From contig NZ_SODF01000001.1 of the NCBI RefSeq assembly GCF_004365875.1, positions 620,001 to 684,000 of the forward strand: a DNA stretch of 64,000 nt. Reading direction: 5' to 3'. Under the pieces are notes generated by a model, which searched no databases, was not told where the DNA came from, and saw only the letters and a program-made list of their open reading frames with translations. This DNA is from Kribbella kalugense. GTDB lineage: Bacteria; Actinomycetota; Actinomycetes; Propionibacteriales; Kribbellaceae. Positions 48,254 through 57,127 of this stretch are shown here, piece by piece; the stretch's first letter is position 1; every line of letters begins with the position of its first letter. The translations under genes were made by a program, and so were the position numbers.

Positions 48254-49623
48254 GCGGCCGAGGGTACGGGCACCGGAGTACGGCGGCCGATGGCGGCGAG
48301 GGCGGTTACGCACAGGCCGACGATGCTCGCCGCTGCGGCGACGATCGTGCAGGTGATGAAGCCGGTGGTCAGGTTGTGGGCGGTGCCGAGGAGTGGGCCG
48401 AAGGTCGCGACGCCGATCGCTCCGCCGATCTGGCGGGACGTGTTGAACGCGGCCGAGGCGGCGCCGTGCAGGTCAGGTTCGACGGCGGCGATGGACTGCG
48501 CGGTCATGGTCGGGACGAGCAGCCCGGAGCTGAAGCCGATCGGAACTAGGGCGACCACCATCGGCCAGACGGCGGACGACGTACTGGCCCAGGCGAGTCC
48601 GAGTAGTGCGATCGTCAGGATGGCCTGGCCGATGCCGAGTACGGCCGGTCGGCCGAGGCGGCGGGTGAGCGGTGCCGAGCAGAGATTGGCAATCGAGATC
48701 AAACCTGTCAGCGGTAGGAACAGCAGGCCGGTGACCAGCGGACTGAGACCACGGCCCTGCTGCAGCAACAGGCTCATCGTGAACAGCACGCCGTAGAAGG
48801 CGAAGTTGAGCAGCGTGCCCTGTGCGGCGGCGGCCGCGAAACCGGGATCGGCGTACAGCTTGGGTGGTAGGAGCGGTGCTCGGACGGACCGCTCGATCCA
48901 GACGAAGGCGACCAGGCCGGCGACTGTTAGCGCTGTCGCACTGAGTACAGCGGGGTCGAGCCAGCCGCGCGTTGGTGCTTCGATCAGCGCGAAGACCAGG
49001 CCGCCGATGAACGCGGTCGCGGTCAGCATGCCGGCCCAGTCGAGTCGTCGGGCTCGGCGTACAACTGCCGGCATCGAGCGGAGAGCCCAGATTGCGGCCG
49101 GGATGCCGATGACCACGTTGACTGCGAAGACCGCCCGCCAGTTCGCGAGGGCGACCAGGCCGCCGCCGAGGAGCGGGCCGGCTGCCATCCCGGCGCCGCC
49201 GGCCGCGGCCCACCAGCTGACCAGGCGGTGCCGGGTGTGTTCGTCGGTCGCGGACGCAGTCGCGAGGATGAGCGCGCTGGGGAGGAGCAGGGCGGAGCCG
49301 GCGCCCTGGACGAGGCGGGCGAGGTTGAGCATCAGCATCGAGCCGGCCGCCGCGCAGACCGCTGAGGATGCTGTGAACACGACGAGTCCGGTCAGGAACG
49401 CTCGCTTCGCGCCGAGGGTGTCCGCGATCGCCCCGGCGCCGAGCATCAGCGCGGCGAACGAGAGCGTGTACGCGTTGAGGGACCACTCGAGCTCGGCCCG
49501 GGATGCGTGCAGGTGAGTGGCGAGCTGGGCGAGGGTGACGTTCACGATCGTGCTGTCGACGAACACCATGAACGAGGCGATCAAGGCGAGGGTGACAACG
49601 GACCGGCGGTGCTCTAGGGGCAT
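48241..49623 (-). CDS. MFS multidrug transporter (14-helix, DHA2/EmrB-like)
   Basis: A 460-residue drug/H+ antiporter. The typical first helix VVTLALIASFMVFVDSTIVNVTL, motif A variant AGAIADTLGAKRAF, motif C-like WWAAAGGAGMAAGPLLGGGL, and about 14 membrane helices. The ATG at 49623 has AGGGTGG upstream. A palindrome TGTTCGAC-N4-GTCGAACA lies 20 bp before it. The downstream AraC gene is coupled to it. Probable efflux of a toxic or signalling compound. Confidence 0.9.
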   Translation of the reverse strand: MPLEHRRSVVTLALIASFMVFVDSTIVNVTLAQLATHLHASRAELEWSLNAYTLSFAALMLGAGAIADTLGAKRAFLTGLVVFTASSAVCAAAGSMLMLNLARLVQGAGSALLLPSALILATASATDEHTRHRLVSWWAAAGGAGMAAGPLLGGGLVALANWRAVFAVNVVIGIPAAIWALRSMPAVVRRARRLDWAGMLTATAFIGGLVFALIEAPTRGWLDPAVLSATALTVAGLVAFVWIERSVRAPLLPPKLYADPGFAAAAAQGTLLNFAFYGVLFTMSLLLQQGRGLSPLVTGLLFLPLTGLISIANLCSAPLTRRLGRPAVLGIGQAILTIALLGLAWASTSSAVWPMVVALVPIGFSSGLLVPTMTAQSIAAVEPDLHGAASAAFNTSRQIGGAIGVATFGPLLGTAHNLTTGFITCTIVAAAASIVGLCVTALAAIGRRTPVPVPSAACDS

Positions 49624-49642
49624 GCCAACCACCCTACGACAT

Positions 49643-49662
49643 TGTTCGACGCAGGTCGAACA
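49643..49662. promoter_or_regulatory. palindrome TGTTCGAC-N4-GTCGAACA upstream of the MFS gene
   Basis: Eight-base perfect arms with a GCAG spacer. It is well placed to repress the MFS-AraC operon. AraC proteins usually prefer direct repeats, so a distant TetR/MarR protein may be the binder. Confidence 0.6.
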
Positions 49663-49699
49663 GTATCCCATTGGGCAGGGGATGGTAAGCCGACGGTGG

Positions 49700-51355
49700 T
49701 TACGGGGCGGAGGCGGTGGCTAGGAGGTACCAGGCGGTGTGGGGGATCCATTGTTCGGCCCAGCGCCAGTGGTCGGATTCGGGGGCGTCTGGTGGGAGGA
49801 AGGCGATGTCTTGCTCGTTCGTCCAGCCTCCGGTGATGCCGTTGATGATGCCGCCGGGGAGGTTCGGGTAGTCGGAGTGGTAGTCGACGTTGTTGCGGCC
49901 GCGGCCTTGGAGCATGCAGACGTCGTACGGGTTGCGGCCGAGGATCCAGGCGAGTTGGTCGGCGGCGAAGGTCTTCAGTCTGTGCTTGTCCGCGTCGGGT
50001 ACGTCCGGGAGGTGTGCGCAGGCGCTGGCTGCCGCGGAGAGGGAGGCGATGGCGGCGTTCTCGCCTTGCCACCAGTAGCCGGTTTCGTTCTCGTGCGGGA
50101 AGAAGAAGCCGGCGGGTGAGCGTGGGTAGCCGAACGGGTTGGGTACGGCTGCGGTGCGGTCCAGTACGTCGAGCATTGCCCGTACGGCGGTCGTCCGGGC
50201 GATGCTCGCCTGCCGACTGGTCGGGAACACCTCGGCGAACCGCAGCAACGCGAGGATCGGCAGCCCCGGCTCAACCGCGTGCACGAACGGACGCCCGTCC
50301 TCGTCGGCCCGAAACCATCCGGGCCCATCGCCAGGGGACACATACCGCGAGACCAACGACGAAGCCCTCCGCCAAGCAGCGTTTGCCGCCACCCGCACAC
50401 CCTCTGCGTCATCCGCCGTGCGGAGGGCGGCGGTTAGTTCGGTGGCGGCTAGGAGGGCGCAGTAGTCGTCGATGATGGATTCGGTGTGGTCGAAGAGGTA
50501 TTCGCGGTTGTGTTGTTCGAGGTGGGTGAAGGCTTCGGACGCCGCAGCCAGGTAAGTGCTGCGCGGGTAGTCGCCATCAGCATCCGTGGTCGAGGCCCGA
50601 GCCAGCGCAGCGATCGCCAGGCCGCCGCCGTGACGGTAGGCGGACTGATACCGAGCCGTACGCACGGAGTTCTGCAGCGGCGCCGTGATCACACGTTCAT
50701 CCAGCTGCTTCGTCAGCGCGTCGAAGATGCCGGTATAGAAGTAACCCTCAGGGGAGCGGAACCGGACCAGAAAGTCAGCCCCGAACAGCGCCTCGTCACG
50801 CAATCGCGACCCCAACAGCCGAACCAGCGCAGGATGCCAAGCGCTGATCTGATCCCGCGCCGCGAGCATCGCCCAAGCACGCAACGGGATCTGCTGCGGA
50901 CTCATCGTCGACGTATACGTCAGATGCGACAAGAACTTGCTCGTGTCCCCACTAGCGTCCAACCACCCGCCCCGCGCGTCCACAGTCGTACCAGACTCGT
51001 CACCCCACAACCGAGCAGCCCGGTCCTTGCGATCGATCTCACCACTCGACCGCATCGCCTTGAAATACGCCAGTACGTCGGACATCGTCTGCCGCTGCAC
51101 CCGATCCGGCTCGACCACGAACGGCTCGGACTCCACCGAGCCGACCCGCACGACGTACGTCCCGGGAGACAGCTCGTCCGGCAGGACAACCCGCGCGCAG
51201 GACCCGATCGACCACCCCGGCACAGACTCGACCGGCCCCAGCTCAAGGGTGACAGCCCCGACCAGTTCCGCCGTCAACTGTCCGTCGACCCCGAGGACGA
51301 CAACCGAACGTCCCACCCCGGTCCCGTAGCCGAGGTGGGAGGTCAGGATCTGCAT
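49700..51355 (-). CDS. glycoside hydrolase family 9 enzyme
   Basis: A 551-residue GH9-type hydrolase without signal peptide. The N-terminal Ig-like domain (residues 1-95) is followed by a six-hairpin barrel: GGWLDASGDTSKFLSH contains the family Asp pair (usually DAGD; here DASGD), and the C-terminal ILGRNPYDVCMLQGRGRNNVDYHS and GITGGWTNEQDIAFLP hold the later catalytic segments. Intracellular GH9 enzymes act as exo-glucosidases or glucosaminidases on imported oligosaccharides. It ends the ABC/kinase operon, its ATG overlapping the last ATPase stop codon. Confidence 0.85.
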   Translation of the reverse strand: MQILTSHLGYGTGVGRSVVVLGVDGQLTAELVGAVTLELGPVESVPGWSIGSCARVVLPDELSPGTYVVRVGSVESEPFVVEPDRVQRQTMSDVLAYFKAMRSSGEIDRKDRAARLWGDESGTTVDARGGWLDASGDTSKFLSHLTYTSTMSPQQIPLRAWAMLAARDQISAWHPALVRLLGSRLRDEALFGADFLVRFRSPEGYFYTGIFDALTKQLDERVITAPLQNSVRTARYQSAYRHGGGLAIAALARASTTDADGDYPRSTYLAAASEAFTHLEQHNREYLFDHTESIIDDYCALLAATELTAALRTADDAEGVRVAANAAWRRASSLVSRYVSPGDGPGWFRADEDGRPFVHAVEPGLPILALLRFAEVFPTSRQASIARTTAVRAMLDVLDRTAAVPNPFGYPRSPAGFFFPHENETGYWWQGENAAIASLSAAASACAHLPDVPDADKHRLKTFAADQLAWILGRNPYDVCMLQGRGRNNVDYHSDYPNLPGGIINGITGGWTNEQDIAFLPPDAPESDHWRWAEQWIPHTAWYLLATASAP

Positions 51356-52389
51356 CAGCCGGCGACGCCCGCGTCCGCTTCGGCCACATGGCAAGCGGCC
51401 TCGTGGTTCTCGCCGAGGCGGCGGAGGACCGGCGTCTCCACGTGGCACCGATCGATCGCCAGCGGGCAACGCCACCGGAACCGGCACCCAGGAGTCGGGT
51501 CGACCACCTTCGGCGGTTCGCCGGTGTCGCCTTCGATGCCGAGGCTCAACGGCGCCCGCGGATCCGGCACGGCGCCGAGCAGCAGGTCCGTGTACGGGTG
51601 CTTCGGGTTCGCCAGCACCGACTCGGCCGGACCGGTCTCGACGATGTGACCGGCGTACATGATCATCAGCCGGTCGGCGACGTACCGGGCGCTGGCGATG
51701 TCGTGGGTGATGTAGAGGAACGAGACGCCGGCCGAGCTGCGCAGTTCGGCCATCAGGTTCAGCAGGCCGATCCGGATCGACACGTCCAGCATCGACACCG
51801 GTTCGTCCGCCAGGATCAGCTTCGGCTTGTGCGCGAGTGCCTGGGCGAACCCGATTCGTTGCCGTTGGCCACCACTCAGTTCGTACGGGTACCGGTCCAT
51901 GATGTCGCCGGCCGGTGTCAGTCCGACCGCCTCGATCACCTGTGCGGCTTCGTCCTGCCGCTGCTGCCGGGTGAGCTCGGGCCGGTGCAGCTTCAAGCTC
52001 CGCAGTACGCCGTGTGAGACCCGGAACGCCGGGTTGAGCGAGCTGAACGGATCCTGGAACACCATCGGTACGTCGCCCCGGTAGGACAGCTGGTCCTTGC
52101 GGGACTTGAACGACGACATCGGCCGGCCCTGGTAGAAGATCTCGCCGCCGGTCGGCTTGTACACGCCCGCGAGCAGCCGTGCGATCGTGCTCTTCCCGCT
52201 GCCGCTCTCACCGGCCAGCGCGACGATCTCCTGCCGGCCGATCGAGAAGCTCACGTTGTCGACGGCATGCAACTGCTGCTTCGAGAAGAACCCCCGCCCG
52301 ACCCGGAAATGCCGGCTCAGATCCCTGGCCTCGATCACCGGCGTCGCGGCCGATTCGGTCACGCCGGGTTCAACATCTACCGATGTCAT
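51355..52389 (-). CDS. ABC transporter ATP-binding protein, DppF/OppF type
   Basis: A 344-residue nucleotide-binding subunit: Walker A GESGSGKST (about 60-68), signature LSGGQRQR, Walker B LILADEPVSMLD and a C-terminal oligopeptide-type zone (GCRFRWRCPLAIDRC) with the cysteines typical of this group. It pairs with the DppD-like subunit. Its ATG overlaps the end of that gene by four bases. Despite the peptide name, this class also imports cello- and chito-oligosaccharides. Confidence 0.93.
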   Translation of the reverse strand: MTSVDVEPGVTESAATPVIEARDLSRHFRVGRGFFSKQQLHAVDNVSFSIGRQEIVALAGESGSGKSTIARLLAGVYKPTGGEIFYQGRPMSSFKSRKDQLSYRGDVPMVFQDPFSSLNPAFRVSHGVLRSLKLHRPELTRQQRQDEAAQVIEAVGLTPAGDIMDRYPYELSGGQRQRIGFAQALAHKPKLILADEPVSMLDVSIRIGLLNLMAELRSSAGVSFLYITHDIASARYVADRLMIMYAGHIVETGPAESVLANPKHPYTDLLLGAVPDPRAPLSLGIEGDTGEPPKVVDPTPGCRFRWRCPLAIDRCHVETPVLRRLGENHEAACHVAEADAGVAG

Positions 52390-53363
52390 GAGACCTCCTT
52401 GGCCGACTCGATCGACGGGGCGTGCAGGAGGCAGCGGGACTGGACGGCGCCGACCTGGTAGAGCTCCGGTTCGATCTTCGGGCAGTCTTCGAACGCCTTC
52501 GGGCAGCGCGGCTGGAACCGGCAGCCCGGCGGCGGGGAGGCCAGGTTGGGCGGGGCGCCGGGTATGCCGGTCAGCGGCACCTTCGGTCCGCGGATCGATG
52601 GGAACGCGTCCAGCAGACCCTCGCTGTACGGGTGCTCCGGGTGGTCGAAAACCGCGCGGGTGTCGCCGAACTCGACCACCTGACCGGCGTACATCACCAC
52701 GAGTTTGTCGGAGAAGTGGCTGACCAGCGACATGTCGTGGGTGACGAAGATGACCGCGAACCCGAGCTTGCGCTGCAGTTCCTTGATCTGCACCATCAGC
52801 GACCGCTGCGCGACCACGTCGAGCGCGGACGTCGGCTCGTCCATGATGATCAGGTCCGGCGTGAACAGCAGCGCCATCGCGATCATCGCCCGCTGCCGCA
52901 TCCCGCCGCTGAGCTGGTGCGGGTAGCTCTTCAGGTGGATCGGGTCGATGCCGACCAGCCGCAGTACCTCGGCCGGGCGGTTGTCGTCGACCACCTCGTC
53001 GTGGGCCATGATCGTGTCCTGGAACTGCGCGCCGATGCTCTTCACCGGGTTCAGCGCGTTCATCGCGCTCTGCATCACCACCGAGAAGTCACGCCAGCGC
53101 AGCGCGGCCAGCTTCTTCTCGCTCATCGTGACCAGGTTCTGGCCGAGGAACTTCACGCTGCCGCCGGTGATCGCGGCCGGCGAGCTCAGCAGTTGCGCGA
53201 TCGCGAACAGCAGCGTCGACTTTCCGCAGCCCGACTCGCCGACGATGCCGACGAACTCACCGGCCTGTACGTCGAGATCCACATGGTCGACCGCGACGAC
53301 CGGGTGTTCCCCGGTGTCGTAGGAGACGGTGAGATCACGGACCTCAAGAAGCTGATCGGGCAC
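52386..53363 (-). CDS. ABC transporter ATP-binding protein, DppD/OppD type
   Basis: A 325-residue nucleotide-binding subunit: Walker A GESGCGKST (about 41-49), signature LSGGMRQR, Walker B LIIMDEPTSALD, H-loop VTHDM, and the C-terminal GCRFQPRCPKAFEDCPK cysteine region. The GTG at 53363 has GGAGG upstream and lies inside the end of the permease gene (20-bp overlap), showing tight coupling. Confidence 0.93.
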   Translation of the reverse strand: MPDQLLEVRDLTVSYDTGEHPVVAVDHVDLDVQAGEFVGIVGESGCGKSTLLFAIAQLLSSPAAITGGSVKFLGQNLVTMSEKKLAALRWRDFSVVMQSAMNALNPVKSIGAQFQDTIMAHDEVVDDNRPAEVLRLVGIDPIHLKSYPHQLSGGMRQRAMIAMALLFTPDLIIMDEPTSALDVVAQRSLMVQIKELQRKLGFAVIFVTHDMSLVSHFSDKLVVMYAGQVVEFGDTRAVFDHPEHPYSEGLLDAFPSIRGPKVPLTGIPGAPPNLASPPPGCRFQPRCPKAFEDCPKIEPELYQVGAVQSRCLLHAPSIESAKEVS

Positions 53364-54276
53364 GACGCCTCCGAACCGGCCGTAGCGCGGGGTTGCTGAT
53401 CTCGTCGAACGCATAGTTGAGCAGGGCAAAGGAAACACCGAGCAGCGCGACCGCCAGACCCGGCGACAGCGCCCACGCGGGCAGGCCGTTCACCAGGGCG
53501 CCCTGGTTCTGCGCCCAGTAGAGCATCGTGCCCCAGCTCAGCGAGTTGGGATCGCCGAGGCCGAGGAACTGCAGTCCGGCGGCGGTGAGCACGGAGTACA
53601 AAGCGGCGCCGAGGAAGTTCGCGACGATCAGCGAGGTCATCGTCGGCAGCACTTCGACCACGATGATGTACGACGATCGCTCGCCCCGGACCCGGGCCGA
53701 CTCGAGGAAGTCCCGGTTCCGCAGCGACAACGCCTGCGCCCGCATCTGTCTGGCCCCGTACGACCAGCCGGTCAGGATCAGCACGATGATGATCACGGTC
53801 AGGTTGCCCTTGCCGGCGTACGTCGCCAGCACGATGATCAGCGGGAACGTCGGGAGCACCAGGAAGACGTCGGTCAGCATCGACAACCCGTCGTCGGCGA
53901 ACCCTCCCAGATAGGCGGCCGAGACGCCGATGATCACCGACAGGATCGTCGCGCCCAGACCGGCGACGATCGCGATCACGAGCGACTCACGGGTGCTGTA
54001 GACGAGTTCGGCGTACACGTCCTGGCCGAGGCCGGTCGTGCCGAGCCAGTGTGCGCCGGACGGTTTCGCCAGCGGGGTGTCGCCGATCGCGCGGGGATCG
54101 CCGTGCAGCCAGGGCACGAACAGATGCGGGAACGCGGCGAGCAGGATGAACAGCAGCAGCAGGGCCGCACCGACCATGGCCTTGCGGTTGTGTAGAACGG
54201 CTCGGAACAAGCCACCACGCGGACGACGGGTTGCCGCGGTAGTCGGGGCGGCAGTCCCGGCAACGATCGCACTCAT
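53344..54276 (-). CDS. ABC transporter permease, DppC type
   Basis: A 310-residue inner-membrane subunit. The N-terminal cytoplasmic stretch precedes the first helix (MVGAALLLLFILLAAFPHLF), then GTTGLGQDVYAELVYSTRESL and the EAA-like loop (FLESARVRGERSSYIIVVEVLP) that contacts the ATPases. About six membrane helices. It pairs with the DppB-like permease, separated from it by an 83-bp gap containing a hairpin. Confidence 0.93.
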   Translation of the reverse strand: MSAIVAGTAAPTTAATRRPRGGLFRAVLHNRKAMVGAALLLLFILLAAFPHLFVPWLHGDPRAIGDTPLAKPSGAHWLGTTGLGQDVYAELVYSTRESLVIAIVAGLGATILSVIIGVSAAYLGGFADDGLSMLTDVFLVLPTFPLIIVLATYAGKGNLTVIIIVLILTGWSYGARQMRAQALSLRNRDFLESARVRGERSSYIIVVEVLPTMTSLIVANFLGAALYSVLTAAGLQFLGLGDPNSLSWGTMLYWAQNQGALVNGLPAWALSPGLAVALLGVSFALLNYAFDEISNPALRPVRRRRARSAS

Positions 54277-54309
54277 CGGCGTCCTCGCTTCGCTCCGGGC
54301 GCCGATGAG
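54272..54309. repeat. hairpin at the DppB-DppC junction
   Basis: CTCATCGGCG (54272-54281) and CGCCGATGAG (54300-54309) are perfect ten-base arms around an 18-base loop. The left arm overlaps the DppC start. The flanking CTCGCTTCGCTC and CTCGCTACGCTC motifs resemble dispersed extragenic elements; it may set differential expression in the operon. Confidence 0.55.
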
Positions 54310-54359
54310 CGCGGGGCGCTGTGCTTGATGATGACCTCGCTACGCTCGCTCATGGTCGG

Positions 54360-55358
54360 CTATCCCTTCGTCCGGGCTCGGGGGTCGAGCAGGAACACCG
54401 CGAAGTCGCAGAGCAGGACACAGATCAGCACCGCCAGTGTCACCAGCAGGAAGAGGGCCTGTAGCAACGGATAGTCGGTGCTCACGGTGGCGTTGTAGAA
54501 CATGTAACCCAGGCCGGGGTAGTTGAACACGTACTCGACCAGGATCGTGCCGGAGATGACGAAGCCGAGGGACATCGCGAACCCGGACAGGTTCGGCAGG
54601 AACGCGTTCCGGCCGGCGTACCCGAACATGATCCGCCGGCTCGGGATGCCCTTGGCCCGGGCCATCCGGACGTAGTCCTCGGCCAGCGTCGTGACCATGT
54701 TGTTCCGCATGGTCAGGATCCAGCCGCCGACCGCGGTGATCAGAATCGTGCCGGCCGGCAGGATGCCGTGCTTGAGCACGCTGAGAATGAACTCGCCGTT
54801 GAAGCCCGGCGTCAGTCCTTGGTCGTAGTTGAAGTCGTTCGGCAGGATCGGATGGTCGCCGATCGCGAACAGCGAGATGAACAGCAGCGCCACCCAGAAG
54901 TACGGCAGCGCCGACGTGACGATGAAGACCGGCGGCAGGATCCCGTCGATCAGCCCGCCCCGCCGCCAGCCGGCGACCGTGCCGATCAGCGTGCCGATCG
55001 CGAACGCCAGGACGGTCGCGATGCCGACCAGGCCGAGCGTCCACGGCAGCGCGTCGCCGATCAGCGTGGTCACCGGGACGCCGAGGCTGCTGCCGATCGA
55101 CACGCCCCAGTGCCCGGTGACCATCGCCTTCAGGTACTCGAGGTACTGCAGCACGATGTTCTTGTCCGGCTCGAAGCCGAACTCGGCCAGCACGGTCCGC
55201 AACTGGTCCGCCGTGACCACCGAACCGCCCTTGCTGAGCCGCTCCCGCAAAGCCTCCTCGGGACTGCCGGGCATCAGCCGTGGGATGAAGAAGTTCAGGG
55301 TCATCGCGGCCCAGAGCGTGAGCACGAAGAACCCGAGACGTCGTAGCAGGTACCTCAC
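54360..55358 (-). CDS. ABC transporter permease, DppB type
   Basis: A 332-residue permease with the family start MRYLLRRLGFFVLTLWAAMTLNFFIPRLMPG, a periplasmic region, and the EAA loop (TLAEDYVRMARAKGIPSRRIMFGYAGRNAFLP). About six membrane helices. It lies 28 bp downstream of the binding-protein gene, typical of Dpp/Opp operons. Confidence 0.93.
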   Translation of the reverse strand: MRYLLRRLGFFVLTLWAAMTLNFFIPRLMPGSPEEALRERLSKGGSVVTADQLRTVLAEFGFEPDKNIVLQYLEYLKAMVTGHWGVSIGSSLGVPVTTLIGDALPWTLGLVGIATVLAFAIGTLIGTVAGWRRGGLIDGILPPVFIVTSALPYFWVALLFISLFAIGDHPILPNDFNYDQGLTPGFNGEFILSVLKHGILPAGTILITAVGGWILTMRNNMVTTLAEDYVRMARAKGIPSRRIMFGYAGRNAFLPNLSGFAMSLGFVISGTILVEYVFNYPGLGYMFYNATVSTDYPLLQALFLLVTLAVLICVLLCDFAVFLLDPRARTKG

Positions 55359-55386
55359 AAACAGCTCCTCGTGCTCACGCCGGACG

Positions 55387-57096
55387 TTACTTCTGGGCCG
55401 ACTTCGAGTACAGGTTCGCCAGCACCTGTCCGGCGTCCGGGATGTTGTACGGCGCCGGCTGGGCGTACGGGTTGTCCTGCGTCGGCCAGCCCTCGATGTC
55501 CTTGGTGTTGTACTGGTACCAGTCGACCGACTCGGTGGTCGGGATGAGCGGCACGTCCTTGATCATGTACGACGAGATCTGCTTGACCAGCTTGATCTGG
55601 GTGTCCGGATCCGCGCTGGCGTACTGGTCGAACAGCTTGTCCACGTCCGGGTTGCTGTACCGCGAGTAGTTGCTGTTGGCCTGCTTGCCGATCGGCGCGG
55701 TGTTCTTCGAGTACAGCAGCTGCCGCAGCTCGTAGTACGGCGTGGGGCCGCCGGACAGGCTGGAGTAGGCGAGGTCGTAGTCACCGGTGTAGAGCTTCTG
55801 GTTGTACGACTGCTGCTGCAGGTCCTGGATGCTCAGCTCGACGCCGACCTTGGCGAGTTGCTGCTTCACGACCGCGAGCGACGCGTCCCAGTCGGTATAG
55901 CCGGTGACCGTGATGACGCTGAGCTTGAGCGGGTTCGACTCCGAGTACCCGGCGCCCTGCAGGAGCTGCTTCGCCTTGTCGAGGTTCGGCTTGTCGTACC
56001 CGGCAGCGGCCAGGGCGTCCTTGTCGAAGTACTTGTCGAAGGTCGGGGTGACGACGCCGGTCTGGTTCGCGGCCGGCTGGTAGCCGCTCTCACCGATCTT
56101 CGAGATCTGCTCCCGGTCGAGCGCGTACGCCAGTGCCTGCCGGACCGCCAGTTTGCTGGTCGCCGGGCGGGACGGGTCGTTGTTCGGCACGAGTGCCACG
56201 TTCGCGGTCGGCGGGAACCAGTAGTTGTTCTGCGGCGACTTCGACTTGTAGAAGTTGTCGATGTTCGGGATGTACTGACCGCCCCACTGTGCCTTGCCGC
56301 TGGCGAGGTCGAGGTTGGCCGGGTTGTTGTCCAGGTACGCCGGGTACTGGACCTTCTGGATGTACGGCTTGCCCGGCTGCCAGTAGCTGCCGTTGGCGGC
56401 GTACGAGATGTTGTTGCTGGTGCAGGACTCGACCGTGTACGGCCCGGTGCCGACCGGCTTCGGGTCCGCCCAGGTGGCCGGCTTGGAGGCCGCCTCACCG
56501 GTCGACCAGATGTGCTTCGGCACGATGTTGACCTGGTTGGCGAAGTTGAAGAAGTACGGCTCGGCCGCGCCCTTGAACTTCAGCGTGACCTTGTTGCCGG
56601 CCGCGGTGACACTGGTCAGCCCCGCGCCGGTCCACAGCGCGTAGATGTCCAGAGCGGGCTGCTGCTTCATCAGGTTGAACGTGTAGACCACGTCGTCGGC
56701 GCTGAACGGCTGCCCATCGCTCCACTTCACGCCGTCGCGGATGGTGAAGACGATCGAGTCCTTCTTCGGCGACCAGGCGAAGTCGGTGGCCAGCATCGGC
56801 GTGGTAGCGCCGGCCTTCAGCACGTTGACGAACGTCAGCGGCTCGTAGACGAACCCGCCCGCGACGCCGTTGACGGACGGGTTGAACGGGTTGAACTGAC
56901 ACGGCCAGGTCTGCCCGCCGACGTTGGCGATGGTGACCGTGCCGCCCTTCTTGTACTGCCCCCCACCGTTGCTCGACGAGGACGACGGGTTACCCGCCGA
57001 CGACGTACTCCCGATCGGCTTGTCCCCACCGCCGCACCCGGCGGTCAGCGCGCTGACCGCCACCACGGCGACGGCGATACGTTTGATGCCCCTCAT
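55387..57096 (-). CDS. ABC transporter substrate-binding lipoprotein, SBP_bac_5 family
   Basis: A 569-residue extracellular binding protein. The lipoprotein signal peptide ends in the lipobox LTAGC (Cys at residue 21), followed by a Ser/Gly/Asn linker. Family 5 features include GFVYEPLTFVNV, WSPKKDSIVFTIRDGVKWSDGQPFSADDVVYTF and RQALAYALDREQI. The family binds peptides or oligosaccharides; genes for a sugar kinase, a GH9 enzyme and a ROK regulator in the same locus favour sugar. Encoded after the kinase gene. Confidence 0.93.
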   Translation of the reverse strand: MRGIKRIAVAVVAVSALTAGCGGGDKPIGSTSSAGNPSSSSSNGGGQYKKGGTVTIANVGGQTWPCQFNPFNPSVNGVAGGFVYEPLTFVNVLKAGATTPMLATDFAWSPKKDSIVFTIRDGVKWSDGQPFSADDVVYTFNLMKQQPALDIYALWTGAGLTSVTAAGNKVTLKFKGAAEPYFFNFANQVNIVPKHIWSTGEAASKPATWADPKPVGTGPYTVESCTSNNISYAANGSYWQPGKPYIQKVQYPAYLDNNPANLDLASGKAQWGGQYIPNIDNFYKSKSPQNNYWFPPTANVALVPNNDPSRPATSKLAVRQALAYALDREQISKIGESGYQPAANQTGVVTPTFDKYFDKDALAAAGYDKPNLDKAKQLLQGAGYSESNPLKLSVITVTGYTDWDASLAVVKQQLAKVGVELSIQDLQQQSYNQKLYTGDYDLAYSSLSGGPTPYYELRQLLYSKNTAPIGKQANSNYSRYSNPDVDKLFDQYASADPDTQIKLVKQISSYMIKDVPLIPTTESVDWYQYNTKDIEGWPTQDNPYAQPAPYNIPDAGQVLANLYSKSAQK

Positions 57097-57127
57097 CGAC
57101 TTTGCCTTTCGCTACTGGGAATCCTGT

